From CAYMMX01 sp964391675 (GTDB lineage: Bacteria; Cyanobacteriota; Vampirovibrionia; Gastranaerophilales; Gastranaerophilaceae), in contig CAYMMX010000009.1 of the NCBI GenBank assembly GCA_964391675.1, positions 1 to 64,000 of the forward strand: a DNA stretch of 64,000 bases. Reading direction: 5' to 3'. Shown here piece after piece: positions 9,658-17,963 of the stretch (positions are counted from its first letter, which is position 1; every line of letters starts with the position of its first letter). The position numbers and the translations under genes were made by a program. The notes under the pieces were generated by a model that was not told the origin of the DNA, searched no databases, and was given only the letters and a program-made list of their open reading frames with translations.

Positions 9658-9750
9658 AAAAAGTCCTTTGATAATTTATCAAAGGACCTAAATAACTTTT
9701 ATACAAAAATTAAACGTAAAAATAAGTTAAGCCTTTGATAATCTTAACTT
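9658..9750 (-). promoter_or_regulatory. Candidate transcription attenuator (stem-loop plus terminator sharing an 11-nt element)
   Basis: In RNA order (minus strand) the first hairpin has an 8-bp stem (9750-9743 with 9731-9724) and an 11-nt loop, ATTATCAAAGG. Then comes a palindromic terminator (9687-9663; 5' arm GTCCTTTGATAA, 3' arm TTATCAAAGGAC) followed by five U. The loop of the first hairpin is complementary to the 5' arm of the terminator over 10 nt, so the two structures can compete. The same 11 nt occur in both hairpins as a direct repeat (9665-9675 and 9732-9742). The region lies upstream of the small ORF and the 490-residue gene. The rest of the gap 9751-9949 shows nothing but AT-rich sequence. 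Confidence 0.55.
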
Positions 9751-9949
9751 GTTACGTCGGATATTTGTATAATTTAATTTTTTCATTTATAAATTTTCCT
9801 TTTATTACACCCATTTTAACACCTAAACTACTATTGTCAAGCCTATTTTTAGCAAAAAGTTACTTAGTAAATTCTTGTTGCTTATTTTATTAAGTCTAAT
9901 AGAGTATAAAAATTAATTTAAATTAATTTGTTTTTAACATTTTGTAATT

Positions 9950-10963
9950 TTATTTTAATTTTGAATTATTTTCTAATATTTTTTCTACACCCTTTGCAAA
10001 TCCATTTTCATTTGCAGGTAATGTAATGTATTCTGCTGCATTTTTAAGTTTTGGTACGGCATTACCTATAGCAATTGATAATCCACCTTTGGCTTTTACT
10101 TGTTTTAACATAGTTATATCATTTTCATTATCACCGAAAGTTGCAGAATTTTTTAAATCAATTCCCAGTATATCAGCTACTTTTTTTATCGCATTTCCTT
10201 TTGTTGCACTAAGACTTGAAATATCGCAGTAGCAATCAGCAGAAATATCTATATGATATTTAGTAAATTTTCTTTTTAAATGAGCTTGAATAGATTTTAA
10301 TTTTTCTGGGTTTGATTCATAAATACCTATTTTTACAGGTGTCAAATTTTTTAAATCATCGAAAGAATTTATAACTTTAATTTCTTCTATAAGGTAAGGA
10401 AGTTCATATTTTTCTTCCATATATAATTTCCCGTTATTGAAAACGAATATTTTTGAATTCTGATTTTTATCCTTATTAAACTTTTTTATTTCTTTTATCA
10501 TTCTTTTTGCATCTTTATTTTTGATAAAGTCTTGATAAATTAACTTAGCTGAAGGGTCAAGTATTTCAGCACCTTGTTGTCCTATAATGTAGGTATTCGG
10601 ATTATCCATTCTTTTTGCTATTTCTTTTCCTTCCCAACTAGAGCGACCTGTAACAAGAATCAAAGGTATTTGGGCTTTTCTGAGATTTTCTGCTGCTAAT
10701 TTTGCACTTTCTGGAACAACACCTTTAGGACCGGTTTTGTTAAAAGGGATTATTGTTCCGTCAATATCAGAAAAAACAATTTTAATTTTATTATTATATT
10801 GTCCCACAATATTGTCTATTGGTTTAGGTTTATAATTTGTGGCTGTATTATTTTGTTCCGGAACAAATATAGGATAGAATCTGCCGTCAATAGTTCCTGC
10901 ATTAGCAGATAAACACATTATGCAAAAAATTGATGCAGATATTAAACAAATAAATTTTTTCAT
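9950..10963 (-). CDS. Exported Cof-type HAD-superfamily phosphatase
   Basis: A 337-residue HAD hydrolase with a clear Sec signal peptide: basic start, hydrophobic core, and cleavage expected after Ala-Asn-Ala (about residue 22). HAD motif I is FSDIDGTIIPF (Asp66/Asp68), motif II is ILVTGRS, and motif IV is FGDNENDITML. This is the Cof/sugar-phosphatase (C2B cap) layout of about 270 residues plus the signal and a linker. Such enzymes are normally cytosolic, so the export signal is unusual. The RBS is gaaaggac. It follows the DnaJ-like gene by 20 nt on the same strand. Confidence 0.85.
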   Translation of the reverse strand: MKKFICLISASIFCIMCLSANAGTIDGRFYPIFVPEQNNTATNYKPKPIDNIVGQYNNKIKIVFSDIDGTIIPFNKTGPKGVVPESAKLAAENLRKAQIPLILVTGRSSWEGKEIAKRMDNPNTYIIGQQGAEILDPSAKLIYQDFIKNKDAKRMIKEIKKFNKDKNQNSKIFVFNNGKLYMEEKYELPYLIEEIKVINSFDDLKNLTPVKIGIYESNPEKLKSIQAHLKRKFTKYHIDISADCYCDISSLSATKGNAIKKVADILGIDLKNSATFGDNENDITMLKQVKAKGGLSIAIGNAVPKLKNAAEYITLPANENGFAKGVEKILENNSKLK

Positions 10964-10983
10964 ATAAATGTCCTTTCTATTGT

Positions 10984-11997
10984 TTATTTTTCTATTTCAG
11001 CAAGTTTTTTATATAGTTCGATTTCTTTTTCTGATATTTTTTTAGGAAGAGTAATTTTTATTTTGACATTTAAATCTCCATATCCTCCATCTTTTTTGGG
11101 AAGCCCAAGTGATTTAAGTCTTAATATTCCTGTTGTTTTTGCAGGAATTTTTATTCCTATGTTTCCATGAAGTGTTTTAATGTCTTTTTTGCAGCCTAAA
11201 ACAGCTTGAGCAGGAGTTATTTCAATTTCTTTTGTTAAATTAATACCATCAACCTGATATTCAGAATCTTTAATTTGTATTTTAAAATACAAATCACCTT
11301 TATTGCCTCTGTTATCGGTTTTACCTTCACCTTTTAATCGGATTTTTTGTCCTTCTTGAACTTCAGACGGTAATTTAACATTTACTCCTTTTTGTTCAGA
11401 GACTATTCCCGTACCACCGCAATGAGAACAAAAACTTCCACCTGGTGGGCAATAAGGACATTTTTCCATCAGTTTAAATTTTACAGGTATAGGTTTTTTT
11501 TCGTATAAATCTTTTGCTGTAATATTTAATGTTTGAGTTATATCCAAATCAATTTTTTGTTGGGGTTGAGGTTGTCTGGACTGTTGAGAGAAATCAAAAT
11601 TATCATACATAGTTCTTCTATGTGATTGTGTTTTTCTTGTTCCTCCCATCATATCGCCGAACAATGATCCAAAAAAATCTGAAAAACCTCCAAGGTCTTC
11701 GAAACTAAAGCTTTGAGGTCCGCCTTGATGGAAGTTAAACCCTTCAAATCCCGGTGGTGGAGTAAAGCTTGCTCCATCTTGCCAATTTGCCCCCAGGCTG
11801 TCATATCTTTGACGTTTTTCTTTATCTGATAAAACTTCGTATGCTTCGTTTATGTCTTTAAATTTTTGCTCTGCTTCTTTTGTTTTATTAACATCAGGGT
11901 GATATTTTCTTGCAAGTTTACGGTATGCTGATTTAATTTCAGCTTCGCTCGATTCTCTTTTTACGCCCAATATCTCATAATAATCTTTGTATTGCAT
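10984..11997 (-). CDS. DnaJ-family co-chaperone with a single zinc centre
   Basis: A 337-residue Hsp40. The J domain (residues 1-70) has the HPD motif and YYEILGVKRESSEAEIK. A Gly/Phe-rich linker follows to about 150. The central domain keeps only two CxxC motifs (CPYC...CSHC around residues 180-197), where classic DnaJ has four. The C-terminal substrate domain includes GDLYFKIQI and the GYGDLNVKIKITLP ending. It therefore lies between DnaJ and CbpA types. It works with DnaK in protein folding. Upstream on its strand only a TAATAT box stands 7 nt before the ATG; no Shine-Dalgarno is visible. It is divergent from purS. Confidence 0.88.
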   Translation of the reverse strand: MQYKDYYEILGVKRESSEAEIKSAYRKLARKYHPDVNKTKEAEQKFKDINEAYEVLSDKEKRQRYDSLGANWQDGASFTPPPGFEGFNFHQGGPQSFSFEDLGGFSDFFGSLFGDMMGGTRKTQSHRRTMYDNFDFSQQSRQPQPQQKIDLDITQTLNITAKDLYEKKPIPVKFKLMEKCPYCPPGGSFCSHCGGTGIVSEQKGVNVKLPSEVQEGQKIRLKGEGKTDNRGNKGDLYFKIQIKDSEYQVDGINLTKEIEITPAQAVLGCKKDIKTLHGNIGIKIPAKTTGILRLKSLGLPKKDGGYGDLNVKIKITLPKKISEKEIELYKKLAEIEK

Positions 11998-12056
11998 ATT
12001 ATTATATTAATACAAAAATTATTATTTTGGAGAATACTTAATTATTTTTTAAGAGT

Positions 12057-12062
12057 CATAAT
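12057..12062 (+). promoter_or_regulatory. -10 box of purS, predicted leaderless
   Basis: CATAAT at 12057-12062, 7 nt before the purS ATG. No good -35 and no ribosome binding site are seen; an earlier ATG at 12061 is closed by a stop within four codons. Confidence 0.4.
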
Positions 12063-12068
12063 GAGTTT

Positions 12069-12326
12069 ATGAAAACGTATTGTGCAAAAGTTGTTGTAAA
12101 ATTAAAACCCACAATTGCTGATGTAAGAGGTCAAACTCTAAAAAAAGCAATTGAAAGCTTGTATGACATTAAAAATTTAAATTGCCGAATAGGAACAAGT
12201 TTTTCTCTTGAGTTTGATTCCGAAAATCAAGTTGAGGCGTTAAGTATGGTTAATAAAATTTCAAAAGATCTTTTATACAATGAAATAACAGAATTTTATG
12301 AGGTAAGATCGTTAAAAGAAGTTTAA
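12069..12326 (+). CDS. purS: Phosphoribosylformylglycinamidine synthase subunit PurS
   Basis: An 85-residue protein with the PurS pattern: AKVVVKLKPTIADVRGQTLKKAIESL at the start, a variable loop, and the closing MVNKISKDLLYNEITEFYEV. PurS forms a complex with PurQ and PurL in step four of purine synthesis and helps channel ammonia. Here it stands alone; purQ and purL are not in this window. It converges with tlyA and overlaps its end by 4 bases. Confidence 0.88.
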   Translation: MKTYCAKVVVKLKPTIADVRGQTLKKAIESLYDIKNLNCRIGTSFSLEFDSENQVEALSMVNKISKDLLYNEITEFYEVRSLKEV

Positions 12327-13135
12327 TTTAAAGCTTTATAAGCGTCATTTACAATATTTTCAATAATTAATTCTTTTTTATTTCCTTCGGTTGCTAAATA
12401 GACTAAATATTCAATATTACCTGAAGGTCCTTTAATTGATGAGAAGGTTAAATCAATAACTTTATATCCAACATTTTCAGCAAAATTAAGAACTTTTTTA
12501 ATAATTTCAATGTGAGTTTCTTTGTCTCTTATAACTCCACTACCTTTATCTACTAAGTCTTTTCCTGCTTCAAATTGAGGTTTTATGAGGCAAATTAATT
12601 CATTAAAATCATCTTTTAGAAGTTTCTTTAAATTAGGTAAAACTTTTTCAATGGAAATAAAAGAAACATCCATTACAAGCAAATCTGCGATTTCATCATT
12701 TGTATCGTAAATATCGTTAAAAGAACAATTTTTTATATTCGTTTTTTCTATAACTTTAACTCTTTTATCACTTCTTATTTTCCAGGCAAGCTGTCCATAT
12801 CCTACATCAACGGCATAAACCTTTTTTGCTCCGTTTTGGAGCAAGCAGTCAGTAAATCCACCGGTAGATGCTCCTGCATCAAAGCAAATTCTGTTTTTTA
12901 CATTAATTTCAAATGTGTCCAGAGCTTTCTTGAGTTTAAAACCTCCTCTTGAGACAAAAGGCATTGATTTTATTTCAATTTCATATTTTTTTAAAGTGTC
13001 TATTTGAAATCCGGCTTTGCTGACTATTTCATCGTTGATTTTTACTTTACCTGCTAATATTGCACCCGAAGCTTTACTTTTGTTGTCAAAGTATCCTAAA
13101 TTAACCAGATAATTATCCAGACGTTCTTTTTTCAT
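12323..13135 (-). CDS. tlyA: TlyA-family 16S/23S rRNA 2'-O-methyltransferase (haemolysin A family)
   Basis: A 270-residue protein: an N-terminal S4 RNA-binding domain (ERLDNYLVNLGYFDNKSKA...GKVKIND, residues 4-50) followed by an FtsJ-like Rossmann methyltransferase with CFDAGASTGGFTDCLLQNGA (about 83-102) and the catalytic-type DVSFISIEKVLP. Family members methylate ribosomal RNA; the old haemolysin name is historical. Its ATG overlaps the tatD stop by one base, so the two are translationally coupled. Confidence 0.9.
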   Translation of the reverse strand: MKKERLDNYLVNLGYFDNKSKASGAILAGKVKINDEIVSKAGFQIDTLKKYEIEIKSMPFVSRGGFKLKKALDTFEINVKNRICFDAGASTGGFTDCLLQNGAKKVYAVDVGYGQLAWKIRSDKRVKVIEKTNIKNCSFNDIYDTNDEIADLLVMDVSFISIEKVLPNLKKLLKDDFNELICLIKPQFEAGKDLVDKGSGVIRDKETHIEIIKKVLNFAENVGYKVIDLTFSSIKGPSGNIEYLVYLATEGNKKELIIENIVNDAYKALN

Positions 13136-13905
13136 TAAATATTAAATACCTTTCTGGCATTTTTCGTTGTTATGCTTGAAACTTCTTCAAGAGATATTCC
13201 TCTTATTTGTGCAATTTTTTCAGCTACAAATTTTACATATGCCGGTTCATTTCTTTTCCCTCTGTATGGCTCGGGTGTTAAATAGGGAGCATCAGTTTCA
13301 AGCAAAAGGTATTCGAGAGGAATTTCTTTTGCTATTTCGTGTACTTTTTTTGCATTTTTAAAAGTTACTACCCCTCCAAGTGCAATATAAAAACCTTTTT
13401 TTATACATTCTTTTGCAAATTCATAACTTCCTGAAAAGCAATGCATTATAACAGGAATTTCATTTTTTACATTATGTATAAGCATGTCAAATGTATCTTT
13501 ATGTGCTTCTCTATCGTGCACAATCAAAGCTTTTTTTAACTCTATTGCAAGTTTTATTTGTTTTTCAAACAACTCTTTTTGCTCTTTGATATATGTTTTA
13601 TCCCAATAATAATCTAAACCGCATTCTCCAATTGCAACAAATTTTTTGTTATTTACATATTTTTTGATTTCTTCTAAATCTTTTTCTCGAACATTTTGCG
13701 CTTCAGTAGGATGAATTCCCAAAGCAAAATAAACCTCATCATATTTTAAAGCTATATCAGCAACCTTTTCATATGAATTTTTGTCTACTGAAGGAAGGAT
13801 TATTTTATTTACAAAACTTTCTTTTGCTTTTAAAATAACGGAATTTAAATCATTAAAATCAGGTAAATCTATATGAGAATGAGTATCGATTAAATTTATA
13901 TTCAT
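13135..13905 (-). CDS. tatD: TatD-family metal-dependent hydrolase / DNase
   Basis: A 256-residue TIM-barrel amidohydrolase-like nuclease. Metal ligands are visible: DTHSHIDLPDF at the start, the Glu in AIGECGLDYYW, His in IVHDREAH, HCFSGS, and Asp in LLLETDAPYLTP. The family has 3'-5' exonuclease activity linked to DNA repair. It is the middle gene of a tight operon: its start overlaps the upstream glycosyltransferase stop and its stop overlaps the tlyA start by one base each. Confidence 0.93.
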   Translation of the reverse strand: MNINLIDTHSHIDLPDFNDLNSVILKAKESFVNKIILPSVDKNSYEKVADIALKYDEVYFALGIHPTEAQNVREKDLEEIKKYVNNKKFVAIGECGLDYYWDKTYIKEQKELFEKQIKLAIELKKALIVHDREAHKDTFDMLIHNVKNEIPVIMHCFSGSYEFAKECIKKGFYIALGGVVTFKNAKKVHEIAKEIPLEYLLLETDAPYLTPEPYRGKRNEPAYVKFVAEKIAQIRGISLEEVSSITTKNARKVFNI

Positions 13906-15449
13906 TATTTAAATATCTCTTCGATTACTCCGTTACTTTGGTTTTGGGTAAAACCTTTACATGAATTCCACAATAAAGTAGGAAGTTCTCCTTGTGTTTG
14001 CATTGTCATAAATTGATGTTTGCAAAATCCTTTTACCATATTAGTTGAGCCATCTATATTTGGTGTAAAATTAGTGCAGCATTGGCATATTTTTAAGACA
14101 AAACCATATTCGGATAATTTCATAATAAGCTCAGATATGGCATCAACCATTCTCAGATGAGTTTTTGTTATGAATTTCTTCTTCTTAAACATAAAAGAAA
14201 CTTTTGCAAGCCCGTTTTCTGATATTAATTCAAGCTTGCAAGGAATATTATTTCTTCCGTCCGTGACGTTTACATCAACAGTTAAGGTTTCTGAGTTAGT
14301 TATTTTATCCTTCTTATCAGATATTGTGTTTCTTATTTTTCTGAAAACAGGGAAATTTTTAAATATATGGCCTATAGAATATATAGGATATAAAAATAAA
14401 TATATGTAATCCTTTGAATATAGTTTTGAACTTAATAAACTTATTGAAAAACCAAGAATCAAAATACAAAAAGAAACCAGCACAACTGAAAAATCAACCA
14501 TAAAATAGTAATTATATGAATTCTTTAATAAATAAGCATATCCTAAAACAGCTAATAGTATATTTGGCGTTAAAAGGGAGAAGACATGTTCTGTGAAAAC
14601 AAAGTTTTTTGTCCAAATCTGTAGAAGACAGCTTTTAAATAAATTAAGTCTGGCACTTAAAGACGGAATTCTCAAATTAAAATCATTAACGTTTATATAA
14701 GTTTTAATGTTTGGGTTAAAACTACATTTGAATCCTATTTTTGATAAAAGCAAACTATACTTTAGCTCGGAATTTATATTTTGAAAATCAATACATCCTA
14801 TTTTTTCCATCAAATCTTGACGCATTACCAAAATGTCAGAATCTATAGTTCCGGCTAACCCCATTAAAGAACGACTTTTTAGGATAAAATTAGTATAGTA
14901 TTTATGAAAAGTAATTTTAATTTTTTGTCTTAAATTTAAATTTTCTCCAAGTAAAATTGTTGAACCGCTTATTACTGATTCATCAGATAATGCTGCATTT
15001 ATTGACGAAAGAAAGTCATTTTCTATAAGTCTATTTGCGTCTAAAAAAACATACGCATTGCAGTTTTGCATTGCAGATAATTTTTCCAGAAGAATAGATA
15101 TAGCTTGATCTTTGCCTATTGTGCCCTGATCTTTTATACTAAAAACTTGAACAAAATTGTCATTTATAAAAAGTTTTTCTGAATTGTCGCTACAGTTATC
15201 TAAAATTAGGTATGTTGAAAAATTTTCTACGGGATAATCTTGTTCTTTTAATTGTTTTACAAGATTTTCCAAAATTAATTCATTATTATGGGAATATATT
15301 ATTAGACACAAATGATTTTTCAAACTTAAATTAGAATATTTTTTCTGAATTCTGAATTTTTTATCATTAAGGTTTTTAATAGACAATATAAAGAAATATA
15401 TTGAATATATTGCTACATATATATATAAAGCATTTAATACTAATTCCAT
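13905..15449 (-). CDS. Membrane glycosyltransferase family 2 protein with extra C-terminal Cys-containing domain
   Basis: A 514-residue protein. An N-terminal membrane helix (residues 5-25) is followed by a GT-A fold: LCLIIYSHNNE, TYLILDNCSDNSEKLF and YVFLDANRLIENDFL (the DxD-like metal motif is DAN). Two or more membrane spans lie around 300-370. The C-terminal 130 residues form a separate domain with a CQCC motif and two more Cys (FCKHQF, NSCKGF) that I do not recognise; it may bind metal. The RBS is agaggtt. It leads the GT2-tatD-tlyA operon. Substrate unknown; a cell-envelope polysaccharide is the usual target. Confidence 0.8.
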   Translation of the reverse strand: MELVLNALYIYVAIYSIYFFILSIKNLNDKKFRIQKKYSNLSLKNHLCLIIYSHNNELILENLVKQLKEQDYPVENFSTYLILDNCSDNSEKLFINDNFVQVFSIKDQGTIGKDQAISILLEKLSAMQNCNAYVFLDANRLIENDFLSSINAALSDESVISGSTILLGENLNLRQKIKITFHKYYTNFILKSRSLMGLAGTIDSDILVMRQDLMEKIGCIDFQNINSELKYSLLLSKIGFKCSFNPNIKTYINVNDFNLRIPSLSARLNLFKSCLLQIWTKNFVFTEHVFSLLTPNILLAVLGYAYLLKNSYNYYFMVDFSVVLVSFCILILGFSISLLSSKLYSKDYIYLFLYPIYSIGHIFKNFPVFRKIRNTISDKKDKITNSETLTVDVNVTDGRNNIPCKLELISENGLAKVSFMFKKKKFITKTHLRMVDAISELIMKLSEYGFVLKICQCCTNFTPNIDGSTNMVKGFCKHQFMTMQTQGELPTLLWNSCKGFTQNQSNGVIEEIFK

Positions 15450-15589
15450 AACAAAACCTCTATTATTTAATTTTATTTAAAAATCAAATTAAATTCTATA
15501 TGAAAATTAAAAAATGTAATATTAATAAATAATTTATACCCATGATTTTGAATTTATGAGATAATTTTATTGAATAAAGGAGGTTGGCT

Positions 15590-16507
15590 ATGACAGATTA
15601 CGTTTATATGAATGGAGAATATATAGAGAAGGAAAAAGCTACAATTCCTGTTATGACGCATGCTTTTTTGTACGGAACATCTATTTTTGAAGGAATTCGA
15701 GGGTATTATAATCAAGAAGAAGACCAAATATATGCTTTTAGGGTTCCTGAGCACTTTGAAAGATTGATTAAAAGTGCAAAGATTGTTCATATGACGCCTA
15801 CAAATACTGTTGAAGAATATTGTGCAATAACAAAAACACTATTGCAAAAAAACAATTACCGTCAAAATTGTTATATAAGACCTACTCATTACAAATCAGC
15901 AGAAAGAGTTGGAACTTCGTTTTTAAATAACCCTGATTCTTTTTTGATTTTTACTGTAGCAATGGAAGAATATTTGGACTTAACTAAAGGATTAAAAGTC
16001 TGTGTTTCAAATTGGAGAAGAACTAGTGATAATGCGATTCCTCCAAGAGCTAAAGTCGGCGGATCTTATGTGAATTGCGCTTTAATTTCAACAGATGCAA
16101 GATTATCAGGATTTGATGATGCTATTTCTCTTTCTGAAGACGGTACTGTTTCAGAAGGTTCGGCTATGAATTTATTTTTGGTTATGGATGGTAAACTTGT
16201 TACTACTTTAGCTACGGATAATATTTTGCAAGGAATTACAAGAGATACAGTTATTACTCTTGCAAAAGAAGTTTTAAACATGGATGTTGAGGTCAGAACA
16301 ATTGACAGAACAGAACTTTATCTTGCGGATGAAGCATTTTTCTGTGGAACAGGTGCTCAAGTAAGCCCTATTACAAATATTGACCATAGACCTTTAGGAG
16401 ATGGAACTATAGGGCCTATATCAAGCAAAATGCAAAAACTTTATTTTGATGTAATTTGTGGCAGAGTTGCAGAGTATAAAAAATGGTGTATGCCTATATA
16501 TGATTAG
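15590..16507 (+). CDS. ilvE: Branched-chain amino acid aminotransferase
   Basis: A 305-residue class IV PLP aminotransferase that transfers the amino group to the 2-oxo acids of Val, Leu and Ile. Family motifs include HAFLYGTSIFEGIRGYY, RPTHYKSAERVG, the PLP-lysine region RAKVGGSYVNCALIS, EGSAMNLFLV and EAFFCGTGAQVSPI. ATG 15590 is chosen because aaaggagg lies 6-12 nt upstream; an in-frame TTG at 15584 is too close to that site. The next gene overlaps its stop codon. Confidence 0.94.
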   Translation: MTDYVYMNGEYIEKEKATIPVMTHAFLYGTSIFEGIRGYYNQEEDQIYAFRVPEHFERLIKSAKIVHMTPTNTVEEYCAITKTLLQKNNYRQNCYIRPTHYKSAERVGTSFLNNPDSFLIFTVAMEEYLDLTKGLKVCVSNWRRTSDNAIPPRAKVGGSYVNCALISTDARLSGFDDAISLSEDGTVSEGSAMNLFLVMDGKLVTTLATDNILQGITRDTVITLAKEVLNMDVEVRTIDRTELYLADEAFFCGTGAQVSPITNIDHRPLGDGTIGPISSKMQKLYFDVICGRVAEYKKWCMPIYD

Positions 16508-17231
16508 TTTTTTAGGGCTATGTGTTCAAAATTTAATACTAAGTATAAAGTATTTGTTTTCCAAACAAGTACGTTTTTCAAGTATAATTTCTCAGGCAGC
16601 GGCAATAAGTTATGATTCATTAACTATTTCACTTGTTATTGTTTTAATTGCGGCAGCTGTAATTGCCATACAGGTTTCAAAACAATTTTTAATGTCTGGT
16701 GCTGACAGCTACATCGGCGGAACTATGGCTATTGTAATAATCAGAGAAATTGCACCCGGTTTTGCTGCTTTGGCAATAGGTGCAAGAGCAGGTACTGCTA
16801 TAAGTGCTGAGATTGCAAATATGCAGGTTACTTCTCAGGTTGATGCAATAAAAACATTAAAAGTTGATCCTGTTGGATATTATTTTGCTCCAAGATTAAT
16901 AGCTGCAGGTATTACTGTACCTATGGTAGTTTTACTTGCTGAACTTGTAGGAATCGTTGGTGGAATGTTTATATGTTTCTTTACCATTAATCTTCATCCT
17001 TACAGGTATATAAATTCTGTTTGGTTGTGGCTTAATACAAGAGATTTGTACATTAGTTTATTAAAAGCTTTTATTTTTGGTGTTGTTATTGCTTTAGTAT
17101 GTGCAACACAAGGTTATACAACAAAAGGCGGTGCTAAAGAAGTTGGTATTTCAACAACTCAGGCAGCGATAAAATCCACAATTTATATGTTAATTGCGGA
17201 TTTTGTTATAAACCTTATTTATTATCTATAG
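16500..17231 (+). CDS. mlaE: MlaE-family lipid ABC transporter permease
   Basis: A 243-residue membrane protein of the MlaE/DUF140 (Ycf63, TGD1-like) family, with about five spans. Diagnostic segments are GGTMAIVIIREIAPGFAALAIGARAGTAISAEI, VDAIKTLKVDPVGYYFAPRL and GAKEVGISTTQAAIKSTI. These permeases move phospholipids or sterols between membranes with an MlaF ATPase and MlaD-type MCE protein, neither of which is nearby. The ATG at 16500 overlaps the ilvE stop, so translation is probably coupled. A longer in-frame start at 16458 inside ilvE is less likely. Confidence 0.92.
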   Translation: MISFLGLCVQNLILSIKYLFSKQVRFSSIISQAAAISYDSLTISLVIVLIAAAVIAIQVSKQFLMSGADSYIGGTMAIVIIREIAPGFAALAIGARAGTAISAEIANMQVTSQVDAIKTLKVDPVGYYFAPRLIAAGITVPMVVLLAELVGIVGGMFICFFTINLHPYRYINSVWLWLNTRDLYISLLKAFIFGVVIALVCATQGYTTKGGAKEVGISTTQAAIKSTIYMLIADFVINLIYYL

Positions 17232-17237
17232 TTAGTA

Positions 17238-17801
17238 TTACGTTGTGCTTGAGCTTGAATTAGAACCTGTATTCCAGTATTTATAATCCAGCATACTTGA
17301 TGAATTTGCTGCAGAACTTGCGTTTTCATCACCATAGAATACAGATTGATTTGCTGCAGCTCTATTTGAAAATTCTGTTTTCTTTTTATCCATAGCTGAC
17401 GTTAACTTATAGGCGGCAATTTCAGCAGAAGTTACTTTACCGTCACCGTTTTTGTCTATGTCTGCAAAGTGTTCCAAAACCTGCGTTAATGTATCACCTG
17501 AAAGACCGGAAGCAGTTCCTAATTGACTAAGCTGAGCTGAGGTTAGGCCTGTTGAATTTATCGAATTAGTTAAATTAGTAAGTTCTACTGAACTTAGAAT
17601 ACCATCATTATCTTTATCTAATGATGAAAAATTTGTTTGGATATATGATGCAAAAGTTTGATTTAATGTTGTTGCATAACTAGAATCACTTCTTATAGTA
17701 TTTATATTATCCAAAGTTACTTTACCGGATGATGCGTTTGCTAATATTGAATAAGCACTTGTTAGACCTGATGTTATTCCTGAAAATAATGATGAACTCA
17801 T
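17238..17801 (-). CDS. EF-hand calcium-binding protein
   Basis: A 187-residue protein with two canonical EF-hand loops: DKDNDGILSSVE (residues 62-73) and DKNGDGKVTSAE (116-127), each with Asp at 1, 3 and 5, Gly at 6 and Glu at 12. The rest is Ser/Thr/Ala/Asn-rich and lacks a signal peptide. Start 17801 is chosen for the aaaggag site upstream; an extra nine codons in frame have no such site. Calcium sensing or a Ca-stabilised structural role is inference. Confidence 0.8.
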   Translation of the reverse strand: MSSSLFSGITSGLTSAYSILANASSGKVTLDNINTIRSDSSYATTLNQTFASYIQTNFSSLDKDNDGILSSVELTNLTNSINSTGLTSAQLSQLGTASGLSGDTLTQVLEHFADIDKNGDGKVTSAEIAAYKLTSAMDKKKTEFSNRAAANQSVFYGDENASSAANSSSMLDYKYWNTGSNSSSSTT

Positions 17802-17963
17802 ATTTTTCTCCTTTTTGTTTATTTTCAATGCTATTTGATTATCGGTATTTTTATTTTTAAATTAATGATAATTTGAATAAAATCAACTGTTCAACGTAGA
17901 TAATTTTTTAACAGGCATGTTTTTGTTATACTTAAATAAATTATTATTATTGTTGAGGAAAAT

